Shown here: piece by piece, positions 18,193 to 26,434 of the stretch
How positions within the stretch are numbered: the stretch's first letter is position 1
Layout: each line of letters begins with the position of its first letter
NCBI RefSeq assembly: GCF_001298105.1
Contig: NZ_LGJH01000133.1
Span: forward strand, 1 to 61,841
DNA: 61,841 nucleotides
Direction of reading: 5' to 3'
Origin: Novosphingobium sp. ST904
GTDB lineage: Bacteria > Pseudomonadota > Alphaproteobacteria > Sphingomonadales > Sphingomonadaceae
Position numbers and translations under genes: made by a program
The notes under the pieces: model-generated
The model's input: only the letters and a program-made list of their open reading frames with translations
Told to the model about the DNA's origin: nothing
Database searches by the model: none

Positions 18193-19674
18193 ATGATCGG
18201 CATCAGCCACAGCAGCGAAAAGCGCGCCATCATCGACATCGGCTCGAACACGGTGCGCCTCGTCGTATACAACGGGCCGCCCCGTGCGCCGGTCGTCGTC
18301 CTGAACGAGAAAGTGAACGCCCGGCTCGGGCGCGATCTCGGGAAGACCAGGGCGATCTCCGAAAAGGCGATGAAGACCGCGCTCGTCGCGCTTGGCCGGT
18401 TTGCCGGGCTACTCCGCCTGCTGGATGTGAAGGATGTCGAATGCGTGGCGACCGCCGCGGCGCGGGACGCTTCGAACGGCAAGGAATTCCTTGACGCCGT
18501 GCGCCAGCTCGGGCTCGAACCCCGCCTGCTTTCGGGCGAGGAGGAAGCCCGCGCCAGCGCCACCGGCGTGATCGCGGCCTTCCCCGGCGCTCGCGGCATC
18601 GCGGCCGATCTCGGTGGCGGCAGCCTCGAACTGGTGGAGATCGCCGATGGCGTGAGCAACGGCGGCATCACTCTCCCGCTCGGCACCCTGCGCCTGCCGG
18701 ACCTTCGCGCAGCCGGCGAGGCAGCGTTTTCCGAAACCGTGCAAAGCCGCCTCCAGAAGGCGGGATGGAACAAGGGCCGCGGACAGCCGCTCTATATCGT
18801 CGGCGGTTCCTGGCGTGCGCTGGCGCTTCAGGCCATGCGCGCGCTCGACTTCCCGGTGGACGATCCGCACGGCTTCGAGCTGGACGCGGCCGAAGCCCTG
18901 CGCCTCGCCCGCATCTTCGCGAAGGGCAAGCTGAACGACGTCGATCCGCGCATCTCCGGTTCACGCCTCGCCAGCCTGCCGGACGCCGCCGCGCTGATGG
19001 TCGAGGTTATTACCCGGCTGGAACCCTCCAAGCTGGTGTTTTCATCCTGGGGCCTGCGCGAGGGGCTTCTTCACGCCCAGCTTCCGGCCGAAATCCAGGC
19101 GCAGGACCCGATGCTAGCCAGCGTTGCCGGCTTCTCCGCCTCGGCCCGCGTCACCGCCGAGGATGCCATGGCCCTCGCCCGCTGGACCGCGCCGGTCTGC
19201 CGCGAAGAACCGCAGGATCGCCAGTTGCGACAGGCTTCCGGCCTACTCGCCCTCGCCGCCATGCGCACCGAACCGAACCTGCGCACCGAGGAAGCCATGA
19301 CCTGGGCTCTGCGCAAACGCTGGATCGGCCTCGACATGCACGGGCGCGGGATGATGGCGATGACCGTCTTCGCCAATTCCGGCCAGACCGAAGTGCCCGA
19401 GCAGTTCACCCGGCTCGCCGTTCAGGAAGACCTTGACCGCGCAATCGGCTGGGGCCTTGCCGTGCGCCTCTGTCGCCGCCTGACCGGCTGCACCGCGCAG
19501 GGCCTCGCGCGCAGTTCAATCCGCAGCGAGGACGGAAAGCTGATCCTTACGCTCGGCGATTCCATGCGCCCGCTCTACAGCCCGGGCGTCGCCAAAGACC
19601 ACAAGTCGCTGTCCGAATGGCTGGGGCTGGCGGCGACGGTCCATGATCCCGAGGGCAACGTCCTGATCGATTGA
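18193..19674 (+). CDS. ppx: Exopolyphosphatase, Ppx/GppA family
   Basis: A 493-residue Ppx/GppA phosphatase of the actin-like ATPase fold, which removes terminal phosphates from polyphosphate (or hydrolyses pppGpp). Key motifs: the first phosphate loop AIIDIGSNTVRLVVY, VATAAARDASNG, LSGEEEARASATG, and the second loop ADLGGGSLELVEI. A helical HD-like C-terminal region follows. It sits just after ppk in the same direction, the classic synthesis/degradation pair. The ribosome binding site is weak. Its last 160 bases are overlapped on the other strand by the as-read tail of the LysR gene, which is probably spurious. Confidence 0.92.
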   Translation: MIGISHSSEKRAIIDIGSNTVRLVVYNGPPRAPVVVLNEKVNARLGRDLGKTRAISEKAMKTALVALGRFAGLLRLLDVKDVECVATAAARDASNGKEFLDAVRQLGLEPRLLSGEEEARASATGVIAAFPGARGIAADLGGGSLELVEIADGVSNGGITLPLGTLRLPDLRAAGEAAFSETVQSRLQKAGWNKGRGQPLYIVGGSWRALALQAMRALDFPVDDPHGFELDAAEALRLARIFAKGKLNDVDPRISGSRLASLPDAAALMVEVITRLEPSKLVFSSWGLREGLLHAQLPAEIQAQDPMLASVAGFSASARVTAEDAMALARWTAPVCREEPQDRQLRQASGLLALAAMRTEPNLRTEEAMTWALRKRWIGLDMHGRGMMAMTVFANSGQTEVPEQFTRLAVQEDLDRAIGWGLAVRLCRRLTGCTAQGLARSSIRSEDGKLILTLGDSMRPLYSPGVAKDHKSLSEWLGLAATVHDPEGNVLID

Positions 19675-20607
19675 CGGTGGAACGATCGCAACGGCTGCCG
19701 AACTACCAGTCCTGCGCCATGGCCGCAGTCTCTGCACAAGGAAATCGATCCACGCGCGGGTCTTGGCCGCAGGGCGCCGCGTCCGGTGCGTGACGGCGTG
19801 AACGGCGCCGAGATCCAGCAGCTCCGCTCCCAGGTCCAGTTCCACCAGTCGCCCATCGCCGATGGCGCGATCCACGAAGAAGCGCGGGCCGTAGACGAGG
19901 CCCATGCCCGCCACCGCCGCCTGGGCAAGAACCTGCCCGTTGTTCGCATGGAGCGAGCCGCGCACCGCCACCGCGCGGCTGCCGTCGCGGCCGAAGCCCC
20001 AGCGCGTGGTGCCGGTCTCGTTGCCCAGCGTGTAGCCGAGGCAGTCATGCCCTGCCAGATCGTCCAGCGAATGCGGCGTCCCGCGCCTTCCGAGATAGGC
20101 GGGCGAAGCACAGATCGCCATCCGCACGGGCGCGAGCTTGCGGGCGACGAGATTGCTGTCCGCCAGTCGGCCGATGCGCACGGCGACATCCCAACGCTCC
20201 TCCAGCAGGTCGACCACACGGTCGTTCAGCCCCAGTTCCACGGTGACGGCAGGATGGCGTTCGTGGAACGCGGTAACGAGATCGACGAGGTAGGCGCTGC
20301 CGAAAGCGGCCGGCCCCGAGACGCGCAGCAGCCCCTCCACCGCCGCGGACTGGGCCATGGCCTCCGCATCGGCATCCTCCAGTTCCGCCAGCACGCGCTC
20401 GGCCTTGTCGAGATAGGCAGCCCCCACTTCGGTAAGCGCAAGGCGGCGCGTCGTGCGGTTCGCCAGGGTCGCGCCGAGGCGCTGTTCCAGCGCATTGAGG
20501 TGCTTGGCCGCCATCGCCGGAGACATCGAGAGATCGCGCGCCGCTGCCGAAAGGCCGCCCAGACGGATCGCCTTGACGAAAACCTCGATGCCCTTCAGCC
20601 GGTCCAT
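19516..20607 (-). CDS. LysR family transcriptional regulator (3' end probably frameshifted)
   Basis: A LysR-type regulator: winged helix at residues 1-60 (MDRLKGIEVFVKAIRLGGLSAA-type start) and a substrate-binding domain from about 90 to 295. As read it has 363 residues and runs 159 bases into ppx antisense, with a C-terminal 60 residues that look like antisense translation. Restoring one base near 19740 would end the protein at a TAG at 19705-19703, giving about 301 residues, the usual LysR length, with no overlap. It is divergent from doxX and the dioxygenase gene, and a T-N11-A site lies between them, so it probably controls that pair. Confidence 0.85.
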   Translation of the reverse strand: MDRLKGIEVFVKAIRLGGLSAAARDLSMSPAMAAKHLNALEQRLGATLANRTTRRLALTEVGAAYLDKAERVLAELEDADAEAMAQSAAVEGLLRVSGPAAFGSAYLVDLVTAFHERHPAVTVELGLNDRVVDLLEERWDVAVRIGRLADSNLVARKLAPVRMAICASPAYLGRRGTPHSLDDLAGHDCLGYTLGNETGTTRWGFGRDGSRAVAVRGSLHANNGQVLAQAAVAGMGLVYGPRFFVDRAIGDGRLVELDLGAELLDLGAVHAVTHRTRRPAAKTRAWIDFLVQRLRPWRRTGSSAAVAIVPPSIDQDVALGIMDRRRQPQPFGQRLVVFGDARAVERAHGIAERKDQLSVLAAD

Positions 20608-20616
20608 TCAACACCC

Positions 20617-20635
20617 TTGATACAAAGTCATTCAA
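20617..20635. promoter_or_regulatory. LysR-type binding site TTGA-N11-TCAA
   Basis: TTGA (20617-20620) and TCAA (20632-20635) are a perfect dyad separated by 11 bases, the T-N11-A architecture bound by LysR regulators. It lies between the divergent LysR gene (start 20607) and doxX (start 20699), where an autoregulatory and target site is expected. Confidence 0.55.
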
Positions 20636-20698
20636 CAAACTGCATGATTATCACCAATCAGGAGAAGGTCTAGATCGGCTCTCGAAAGGAAGCCCCCC

Positions 20699-21118
20699 AT
20701 GAACCAGCCTTCGACGATCCCCTCCCCCCAGACCGCACCTTACGGCGCCTTCGTCCTGCGCGTCACGCTCGGCACAGTGTTCCTCGCCCATTTCGCGCTT
20801 AAGCTGTTCGTCTTTACGCCCGCCGGAACCGCCGCGTTCTTTGGCAGTCTCGGCCTTCCCGGCGGCCTTGCCTATGTGACGATGGCGGCCGAACTTCTCG
20901 GCGGCCTTGCGCTGATCCTGGGCATCTATGCCCGCGTCGTTGCGCTGGCCTTGATCCCGCTGCTGCTCGGCACCATCGTGATGGTGCATGGAGCCAACGG
21001 CTTCTTCTTCGATTCCAAGGGTGGCGGCTGGGAATATCCCGCCTTCTGGTCGATCACCCTCTTCGTCCTCGCCCTGATCGGAGACGGTGCTCATGCACTG
21101 ATCCCCACGCGGCGCTGA
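20699..21118 (+). CDS. DoxX family membrane protein
   Basis: A 139-residue inner-membrane protein with four predicted hydrophobic helices (about 18-38, 55-75, 78-98, 115-133) and the DoxX pattern GTVFLAHFALKLF and LGGLALILGIYARVVAL. DoxX-family proteins are linked to redox or quinone-related functions, but the biochemical role is poorly defined. A GAAAGGAAG site precedes the start. It is 14 bases from the dioxygenase gene and shares its presumed LysR control. Confidence 0.88.
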   Translation: MNQPSTIPSPQTAPYGAFVLRVTLGTVFLAHFALKLFVFTPAGTAAFFGSLGLPGGLAYVTMAAELLGGLALILGIYARVVALALIPLLLGTIVMVHGANGFFFDSKGGGWEYPAFWSITLFVLALIGDGAHALIPTRR

Positions 21119-21132
21119 AAGGAACACGCACC

Positions 21133-21921
21133 ATGACCCGCCAACCCAGCTTCTTCATTCCCCACGGCGGCGGCCCCTGCTTCTTCATGCCGGACCCGCA
21201 AGGCAACTGGGAAACGATGGCCGAGTTCCTGCGCGGCCTGCCCGCCCGCCTGCCCGAAGCGCCCAAGGCGATCCTCGTGGTGTCCGGGCACTGGGAAACG
21301 GACGGCTTCGCCTTCACCGGCGCCGAGCGACCCGCGCTGCTTTACGACTACTACGGCTTTCCGCAGCACACTTACGAGCTGCGCTTCGATGCCCCCGGCT
21401 CACCCTGGCTGGCAGCCCGCGCGAGCCTGCTCCTGCGCGAGGCCGGCTTCGCGGCAGCCGCCGATCCGCAGCGCGGGTACGACCACGGGGTGTTCGTTCC
21501 ACTAAAGGTGGCGTGGCCCGCTGCGGATGTCCCTGTCGTGGAGATGTCGCTGGACCGTTCGCTCGATCCGGCAATGCACCTCGCCGCCGGGCAGGCCCTC
21601 GCCCCGCTGCGCGACGAAGGCGTGCTGATCCTGGGATCGGGCATGAGCTTCCACAACATGCGCGGCTACGGCAATCCGGCCTCGACCGCACCTTCGCTGG
21701 CATTCGACGAGTGGCTGACCGAGGCTGCCGAAGCCGGACCGGATGACCGGGCCAAGGCCCTGTCGCGCTGGGCGGATGCTCCCGGAGGGCGGTTCTCGCA
21801 CCCGCGCGAGGAACACCTGCTGCCGCTGATGGTGGCTGCAGGTGCCGCACAGGGCGCCGGGGAAAAAGTCTACTCCGATATCGTGCTCAAGACGGCGATC
21901 TCGGCGTTCCGGTTCGATTGA
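21133..21921 (+). CDS. Class III extradiol ring-opening dioxygenase (4,5-DOPA dioxygenase/YgiD family)
   Basis: A 262-residue DODA-type dioxygenase that cleaves catechol-like rings next to a hydroxyl using a metal. The family metal ligands are visible: His in IPHGGGPCF near residue 11, His in VSGHWE near 54, His in YDHGVFVPLK and the late SHPREEHLLPL block. The natural substrate is unknown; in other bacteria the family acts on DOPA-like or small catechols. The order LysR, doxX, dioxygenase is a common proteobacterial arrangement. A 13-bp perfect stem lies just after the stop. Confidence 0.88.
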   Translation: MTRQPSFFIPHGGGPCFFMPDPQGNWETMAEFLRGLPARLPEAPKAILVVSGHWETDGFAFTGAERPALLYDYYGFPQHTYELRFDAPGSPWLAARASLLLREAGFAAAADPQRGYDHGVFVPLKVAWPAADVPVVEMSLDRSLDPAMHLAAGQALAPLRDEGVLILGSGMSFHNMRGYGNPASTAPSLAFDEWLTEAAEAGPDDRAKALSRWADAPGGRFSHPREEHLLPLMVAAGAAQGAGEKVYSDIVLKTAISAFRFD

Positions 21922-21930
21922 GAAACATCG

Positions 21931-21961
21931 GGACAGGCAGGGGCCAGACCCCTGCCTGTCC
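21931..21961. terminator. Convergent hairpin between dioxygenase and cyclase genes
   Basis: A perfect 13-bp stem (GGACAGGCAGGGG and its complement) with a 5-base loop fills the gap between the convergent stops at 21921 and 21962. There is no T run, so it may block transcription by structure or need Rho, but its position between two convergent genes is typical of a shared terminator. Confidence 0.55.
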
Positions 21962-22945
21962 TCAATGCAAGAGCTCGCAGCGGTTCCGTCCGCCCCGCTT
22001 CGCGGCGTAAAGCGGTCCATCTGCCGCCGCGAGCCAGTCCTCGACACTGGCGATCGCCGCATTCAGCGGGGCGATGCCGAAGCTGGCCGTGACACGGATC
22101 GTGCCGCCGCCCGGCAGCGTAATGTCACGGGCGGCAAGCGTCTCTCGAAACCGCTCCACCGCCGCAAGAGCATCGGACGGTTCGGTTTCCGGCAGGAGAA
22201 CGGCAAACTCCTCGCCGCCGAGCCTGCCGAGGAAATCGACCGGCCGCGTCGAGCCAACCACCGTCGCCGCCATTTCGCGCAGGACCGCGTCTCCGGCCGG
22301 ATGGCCATGCGTGTCGTTCACCCGCTTGAAGTGGTCGAGATCGATCAGCACGAGGCAGCACGGACGGCCGTAGCGCTGGAAGCGGGTCATCTCCTGCTTC
22401 GCCTTGTCCACGAAACCGCGCCGGGTCAGCGCCCCGGTAAGCTGGTCCCGCTCGGCGATGCGGCGCAGTTCCAGCTCGTTCATGACGATACGGGCGAAAT
22501 TGGAGAGGATCGCCACTTCGGCTTCGTTGAAATCGCGCACCTTGTCGTCGATCGCGCAGAGCACGCCAACGTTGTAGCCCTCCGGCGTCAGCAGCGGAAT
22601 ACCGGCATAGCTGCGCACGCCGGGCTCGGTCGCCACGAAAGGATTGTCGGCAAAGCGCGCGTCGAGCCGGGCATCGGAGATCAGGAACGGTGCGGTCTGC
22701 TGGATCGCATGCGTGCAGAACGAGACGCTGCGCGGCGTTTCCGAAACGTCCAGCCCGCTGCGCGCCTTGAACCACTGGCGGTCGGCATCGACCAGCGTGA
22801 CGGCGGCCATCGGCACGCGAAGCACGGCCCGCACCAGAGAGACGACATGCTCGAAAGCCTCCTCCGGCTCGCTGTCGAGCACGTCGAGGTTCTGCAGGGC
22901 GGCAAGGCGGCCCTGCTCGTCGTTCAGGATGGTTTGCGGGAGCAT
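21962..22945 (-). CDS. GAF-GGDEF diguanylate cyclase
   Basis: A cytosolic diguanylate cyclase of about 327 residues: a GAF sensor domain (about 20-155) and a GGDEF catalytic domain (about 170-325) that makes cyclic-di-GMP. The active-site motif is GGEEF, and an RxxD inhibitory site (RPVD) lies five residues upstream, so product feedback is expected. The start at 22945 (MLPQTILNDEQGR) follows the usual beginning of GAF-GGDEF proteins; an ATG at 23107 or TTG at 23140 would add an N-terminus without recognisable features. No ribosome binding site distinguishes them. Confidence 0.85.
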   Translation of the reverse strand: MLPQTILNDEQGRLAALQNLDVLDSEPEEAFEHVVSLVRAVLRVPMAAVTLVDADRQWFKARSGLDVSETPRSVSFCTHAIQQTAPFLISDARLDARFADNPFVATEPGVRSYAGIPLLTPEGYNVGVLCAIDDKVRDFNEAEVAILSNFARIVMNELELRRIAERDQLTGALTRRGFVDKAKQEMTRFQRYGRPCCLVLIDLDHFKRVNDTHGHPAGDAVLREMAATVVGSTRPVDFLGRLGGEEFAVLLPETEPSDALAAVERFRETLAARDITLPGGGTIRVTASFGIAPLNAAIASVEDWLAAADGPLYAAKRGGRNRCELLH

Positions 22946-23212
22946 CGAGGAGGCGTTCCGACCGCGCCGCCCCGTCGCAAGGGCGGCAATGTTGAACCAG
23001 AGACCGGCTCCCGGCAGATAGTCCTGCCGTGCGAACCGGTCGCGAAAGGGCGCGCGAGCCTCACCTGGCCGAATCCCGGCAACGGCTCCCCGATTCCCCG
23101 TACACATCCATAGTGCAGGATTAAATTTCTTAAAACGCAAGACAGCCTCGACACGGCGTATCCCGGGCGAAATCGCGCGGACATCGCAGCCACAATGGCT
23201 GCATCGGCGCGA

Positions 23213-23713
23213 TCAGGGCAGGATCTCTATCGCGGTTCCATCGCCGACCGATTCCCAGAGGAATTCGATCTCGTCATTGGAAACGGCGATGCACCCATCG
23301 GTCCAGTCGCCCGGCACCCGGCCTTGCGGCAGGGAGTTGGGCTGCCCGTGAATCATGATCATCCCGCCCGGCGAACGCCCGCGCGCCTGTGCATAGGCGC
23401 GGTCCTGCGGGCCGGGATAGGAGATGTGGAGCGAGAGGTGATAGGCGCTGGCAGGGTTGCCCCAGTCGATCTCGTAGCGCCCCTCGGGGGTTCGCTCGTC
23501 GCCCTCGAAGCGCTTGGGGCCGGTCGGCTCGTCGCCCAGCTGGATATGCTCGATCCTGTGAACGAGCCGGTCGCCGGACCAGAGTTCCATGAACCGCGCC
23601 GCCTTGCGCACGCGGATCAGGTCAATTTCGGGAAGCGGCGGCGCAGGCTCGGCGTCGGCGGCGCCGATACCGAGCAGTAGCAGGAGCGGCGCGAGTCTGG
23701 ACCCGCGCCGCAC
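23213..23713 (-). CDS. L,D-transpeptidase (YkuD) family protein
   Basis: A 166-residue exported protein with a cleavable signal peptide (MRRGSRLAPLLLLLGIGAADA). The YkuD catalytic motif is complete: MIHGQPNS at about residue 120, then DGCIAVSN with the catalytic Cys. Family members form 3-3 crosslinks in peptidoglycan or attach proteins to it; this short, single-domain type (ErfK/YafK-like) may instead trim or be regulatory. It lies 4 bases after the purA stop on the same strand, so it may be read from the purA transcript. Confidence 0.85.
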   Translation of the reverse strand: MRRGSRLAPLLLLLGIGAADAEPAPPLPEIDLIRVRKAARFMELWSGDRLVHRIEHIQLGDEPTGPKRFEGDERTPEGRYEIDWGNPASAYHLSLHISYPGPQDRAYAQARGRSPGGMIMIHGQPNSLPQGRVPGDWTDGCIAVSNDEIEFLWESVGDGTAIEILP

Positions 23714-23717
23714 CGGA

Positions 23718-25007
23718 TCAGTCCTGGAAGGGATCGCGCACGAGGATGGTATCCTCGCGCTCGGGGCTGGTCGAAACCAGTGCCACCGGGGTTTCGATCA
23801 GTTCCTGCACGCGCTGGATGTACTTGATCGCCTGTGCGGGCAGATCGGCCCAGGAACGGGCGCCGGCGGTGGTGCCCTGCCAGCCGTCCATTTCCTCGTA
23901 GATCGGCTCGACATTGGCCTGATCGGCGGCGTGGCTCGGGAAATAGTCCAGAACCTTGCCGTGGAGGCGGTAGCCGGTGCAGATCTTCACCTTCTCGAAG
24001 CCGTCGAGAACGTCGAGCTTGGTGAGAGCGATGCCGGTCACGCCCGAGATCGCGCAGGACTGGCGGGTCAGCACCGCGTCGAACCAGCCGCAACGGCGCT
24101 TGCGGCCGGTGACGGTGCCGAATTCATGGCCGCGTTCGCCCAGGCGCTGGCCGGTCTCGTCTTCCAGCTCGGTCGGGAACGGACCCGAGCCGACGCGGGT
24201 GGTGTAGGCCTTCACGATACCGAGAACGAAGCCCGTCGCCGCAGGACCGAGGCCCGAACCCGAAGCCGCCGTGCCCGAAACCGTGTTCGAGCTGGTGACG
24301 AAGGGATAAGTGCCGTGATCGACATCGAGCAGCACGCCCTGCGCGCCTTCGAACAGGATGCGGGCACCGGCCTTGCGCACCTTGTTGAGGCGCTTCCACA
24401 CCGGCTGCGAGAACTGCAGCACGAAGGGCGCGATCTCGCGCAGTTCGGCGAGCAGCGCTTCACGGTCCACCGGCGGCTGGCCGAAACCGGCGCGCAGCGC
24501 GTCGTGGTGGGCGCAGAGACGGTCGAGCTGCGGCTCAAGCGCATCGAGGTGCGCAAGATCGCAGACGCGGATGGCGCGGCGGCCGACCTTATCCTCGTAA
24601 GCCGGGCCGATGCCGCGTCCGGTGGTGCCGATCTTGCCCGAACCGGCAGCCGATTCGCGCAGACCGTCGAGATCGCGGTGAAGCGGCAGGATCAGCGGGC
24701 AATTGTCCGCGATCGCAAAGTTATCGGGATTGATCTCCACGCCCTGGCCGCGCAGCTTCTCGACTTCCGACTTGAGGTGCCAGGGGTCGAGGACGACGCC
24801 GTTGCCGATGATCGACAGGGTGCCGGTGACGATGCCCGAGGGCAGCAGCGAAAGCTTGTAGACCTGCTCGCCCACAACCAGCGTGTGGCCGGCGTTGTGG
24901 CCACCCTGGAAGCGGACCACGGCATCGGCGCGGCTTGCCAGCCAGTCGACGATCTTGCCCTTGCCCTCATCGCCCCACTGGGCACCGATCACGGTTACGT
25001 TAGCCAT
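23718..25007 (-). CDS. purA: Adenylosuccinate synthetase
   Basis: PurA (429 residues) joins aspartate to IMP using GTP, the first committed step to AMP. The family signature begins at once: [17 protein letters not shown] with the catalytic Asp and the P-loop-like glycines, then GHNAGHTLV with the catalytic His, and later [13 protein letters not shown] and [10 protein letters not shown]. Length is standard. The gene follows hisZ on the minus strand after 143 bases. The binding site is a modest AGGAG about 6 bases upstream (GTGGAGGAGTATATCC). Confidence 0.96.
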   Translation of the reverse strand: MANVTVIGAQWGDEGKGKIVDWLASRADAVVRFQGGHNAGHTLVVGEQVYKLSLLPSGIVTGTLSIIGNGVVLDPWHLKSEVEKLRGQGVEINPDNFAIADNCPLILPLHRDLDGLRESAAGSGKIGTTGRGIGPAYEDKVGRRAIRVCDLAHLDALEPQLDRLCAHHDALRAGFGQPPVDREALLAELREIAPFVLQFSQPVWKRLNKVRKAGARILFEGAQGVLLDVDHGTYPFVTSSNTVSGTAASGSGLGPAATGFVLGIVKAYTTRVGSGPFPTELEDETGQRLGERGHEFGTVTGRKRRCGWFDAVLTRQSCAISGVTGIALTKLDVLDGFEKVKICTGYRLHGKVLDYFPSHAADQANVEPIYEEMDGWQGTTAGARSWADLPAQAIKYIQRVQELIETPVALVSTSPEREDTILVRDPFQD

Positions 25008-25150
25008 GGATATACTCCTCCACCCTGCCTCGGTGGATCCAATAACGCCCTTCGACAGGACTCGGCGATATGGATTGTCATTAGGGCGGAAGCGCCCCGG
25101 CTTTTCGTTGGCGCCCTAGGGGCAAGCCCCCCGGCTAGTCAAGAGCGCGC

Positions 25151-26293
25151 TCAGGCCAGCGGTATCGCTTCCGCGCCTTCCAACAAGTGCGAACAGCCCA
25201 GCGCGACCGGATCGTCGCTTTCGGAAAGCGCCGCCACGGTGGCCCAGCCCACCGCGCGCTGCTGCCCGGCGATGCGCAGATCGTGCCCCAGCGGCAGGAA
25301 CAGCTTGCGCTGCACCGGCGGCTCGGTGGCCAGCAGGTCCACCAGCGGGTCCGGATAGAGCGAGAAGCCGGTCGCGGCTTCGGGGTGGTGCCCGGTCTGG
25401 CCGAGGATGCGATAGGTGCCGCCGCGCCCCAGGCTGCCGGAGATACCCTCGGCATAGATCGTGAAGCCGAACCACGACTGGTACTCGAAGCCATGACGCT
25501 CCGAAGGGTCGAGTGTGATGCGCGCCTTGTCGCCCAGGCGCGCCGCGATTTCGCGAAGCCCGGCGATCCGGCTGGCCAGCGCGCCGCCGCTGACACCCTC
25601 CGGGGCATCGAAGGCGGCCAGTCGCTCGATCGCGGTGGCGAAGGGGCCGACGGCGTAGAGCAGTGGCAGATAGGCTTCGCCGCCAACATCCACCAGCCCG
25701 CCTGCGTCCTTGGCGTCCAGCATCTGGCGCACGGCCTCTATCCGGCCCTCGGGCAGCGGCAGCGCTTCCGCCGACAGCGCGTCAACGAGGTCCGGCATCG
25801 TGAAGTCCACCGAAATCCCGGTCGCGCCCGCTGCGCGAAGGGATTCGATCGCCAGTTCCACGATCTCACCGGCGGCGGCAACAGAATCGGTGCCGATCAG
25901 CTCCGCGCCGAGCTGAAGACGTTCGCGGCGCGGGTCGAGCCCGTCGCCCTTGATGGTGCAGACCTGACCCGAATAGGACAGGCGCAGCGGGCGCGGCGCC
26001 TCGGCAAGGCCGGTGGCGGCGATGCGGGCGACTTGCGCGGTCATGTCCGAGCGCAGCGCGAGCATCCGCATCGACACCGGATCGACGAAACGGAACATGC
26101 GCCGCACCTGCACGCCGGCCATGCGGCTGGCGAGCGCCTTTTCGAATTCGATCAGCGGCGTCTCGACGCGTTCGTAGCCATGGCTGGTCAGCACGTCATG
26201 CGCGATGCGGCGCACTTGCTGGGAGGCCCAGGCCTGCTGCGGAAGACGGTCGCCCAGTCCTTCGGGCAAGAGATCGCGGTCGTTGTCCTGCAT
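25151..26293 (-). CDS. hisZ: ATP phosphoribosyltransferase regulatory subunit
   Basis: HisZ (380 residues) is a catalytically inactive histidyl-tRNA synthetase-like subunit that completes the short-form HisG of histidine synthesis. The opening LLPEGLGDRLPQQA and motif-2-like FRFVDPVSMRMLALRSDMTAQVARI match class II synthetase-like HisZ; the anticodon-binding domain is absent, which separates it from HisS. hisG is not in the window. The start at 26293 was chosen because the preceding 35 codons look like translated leader and terminator DNA. Confidence 0.88.
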   Translation of the reverse strand: MQDNDRDLLPEGLGDRLPQQAWASQQVRRIAHDVLTSHGYERVETPLIEFEKALASRMAGVQVRRMFRFVDPVSMRMLALRSDMTAQVARIAATGLAEAPRPLRLSYSGQVCTIKGDGLDPRRERLQLGAELIGTDSVAAAGEIVELAIESLRAAGATGISVDFTMPDLVDALSAEALPLPEGRIEAVRQMLDAKDAGGLVDVGGEAYLPLLYAVGPFATAIERLAAFDAPEGVSGGALASRIAGLREIAARLGDKARITLDPSERHGFEYQSWFGFTIYAEGISGSLGRGGTYRILGQTGHHPEAATGFSLYPDPLVDLLATEPPVQRKLFLPLGHDLRIAGQQRAVGWATVAALSESDDPVALGCSHLLEGAEAIPLA

Positions 26294-26373
26294 GATGGTC
26301 GGGGCCTTAGCGGGATGAGGAAGAATTGTCGATTGGTTGCTGAAAGCAGCCCGTTTAGGCACATTTTCGCAAA

Positions 26374-26408
26374 GGAAAAGGGGCCGGCACTTGCGCACCG
26401 GCCCCTTC
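26374..26408 (-). terminator. Rho-independent terminator of serA
   Basis: On the minus strand, about 27 bases after the serA stop, GGGGCCGG pairs with CCGGCCCC around a 10-base loop and is followed by TTTTCC. The strong GC stem plus T run supports an intrinsic terminator separating the serC-serA unit from hisZ-purA. Confidence 0.7.
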
Positions 26409-26434
26409 CGTTGGGAGCTTGTAAATCCGCCCGA

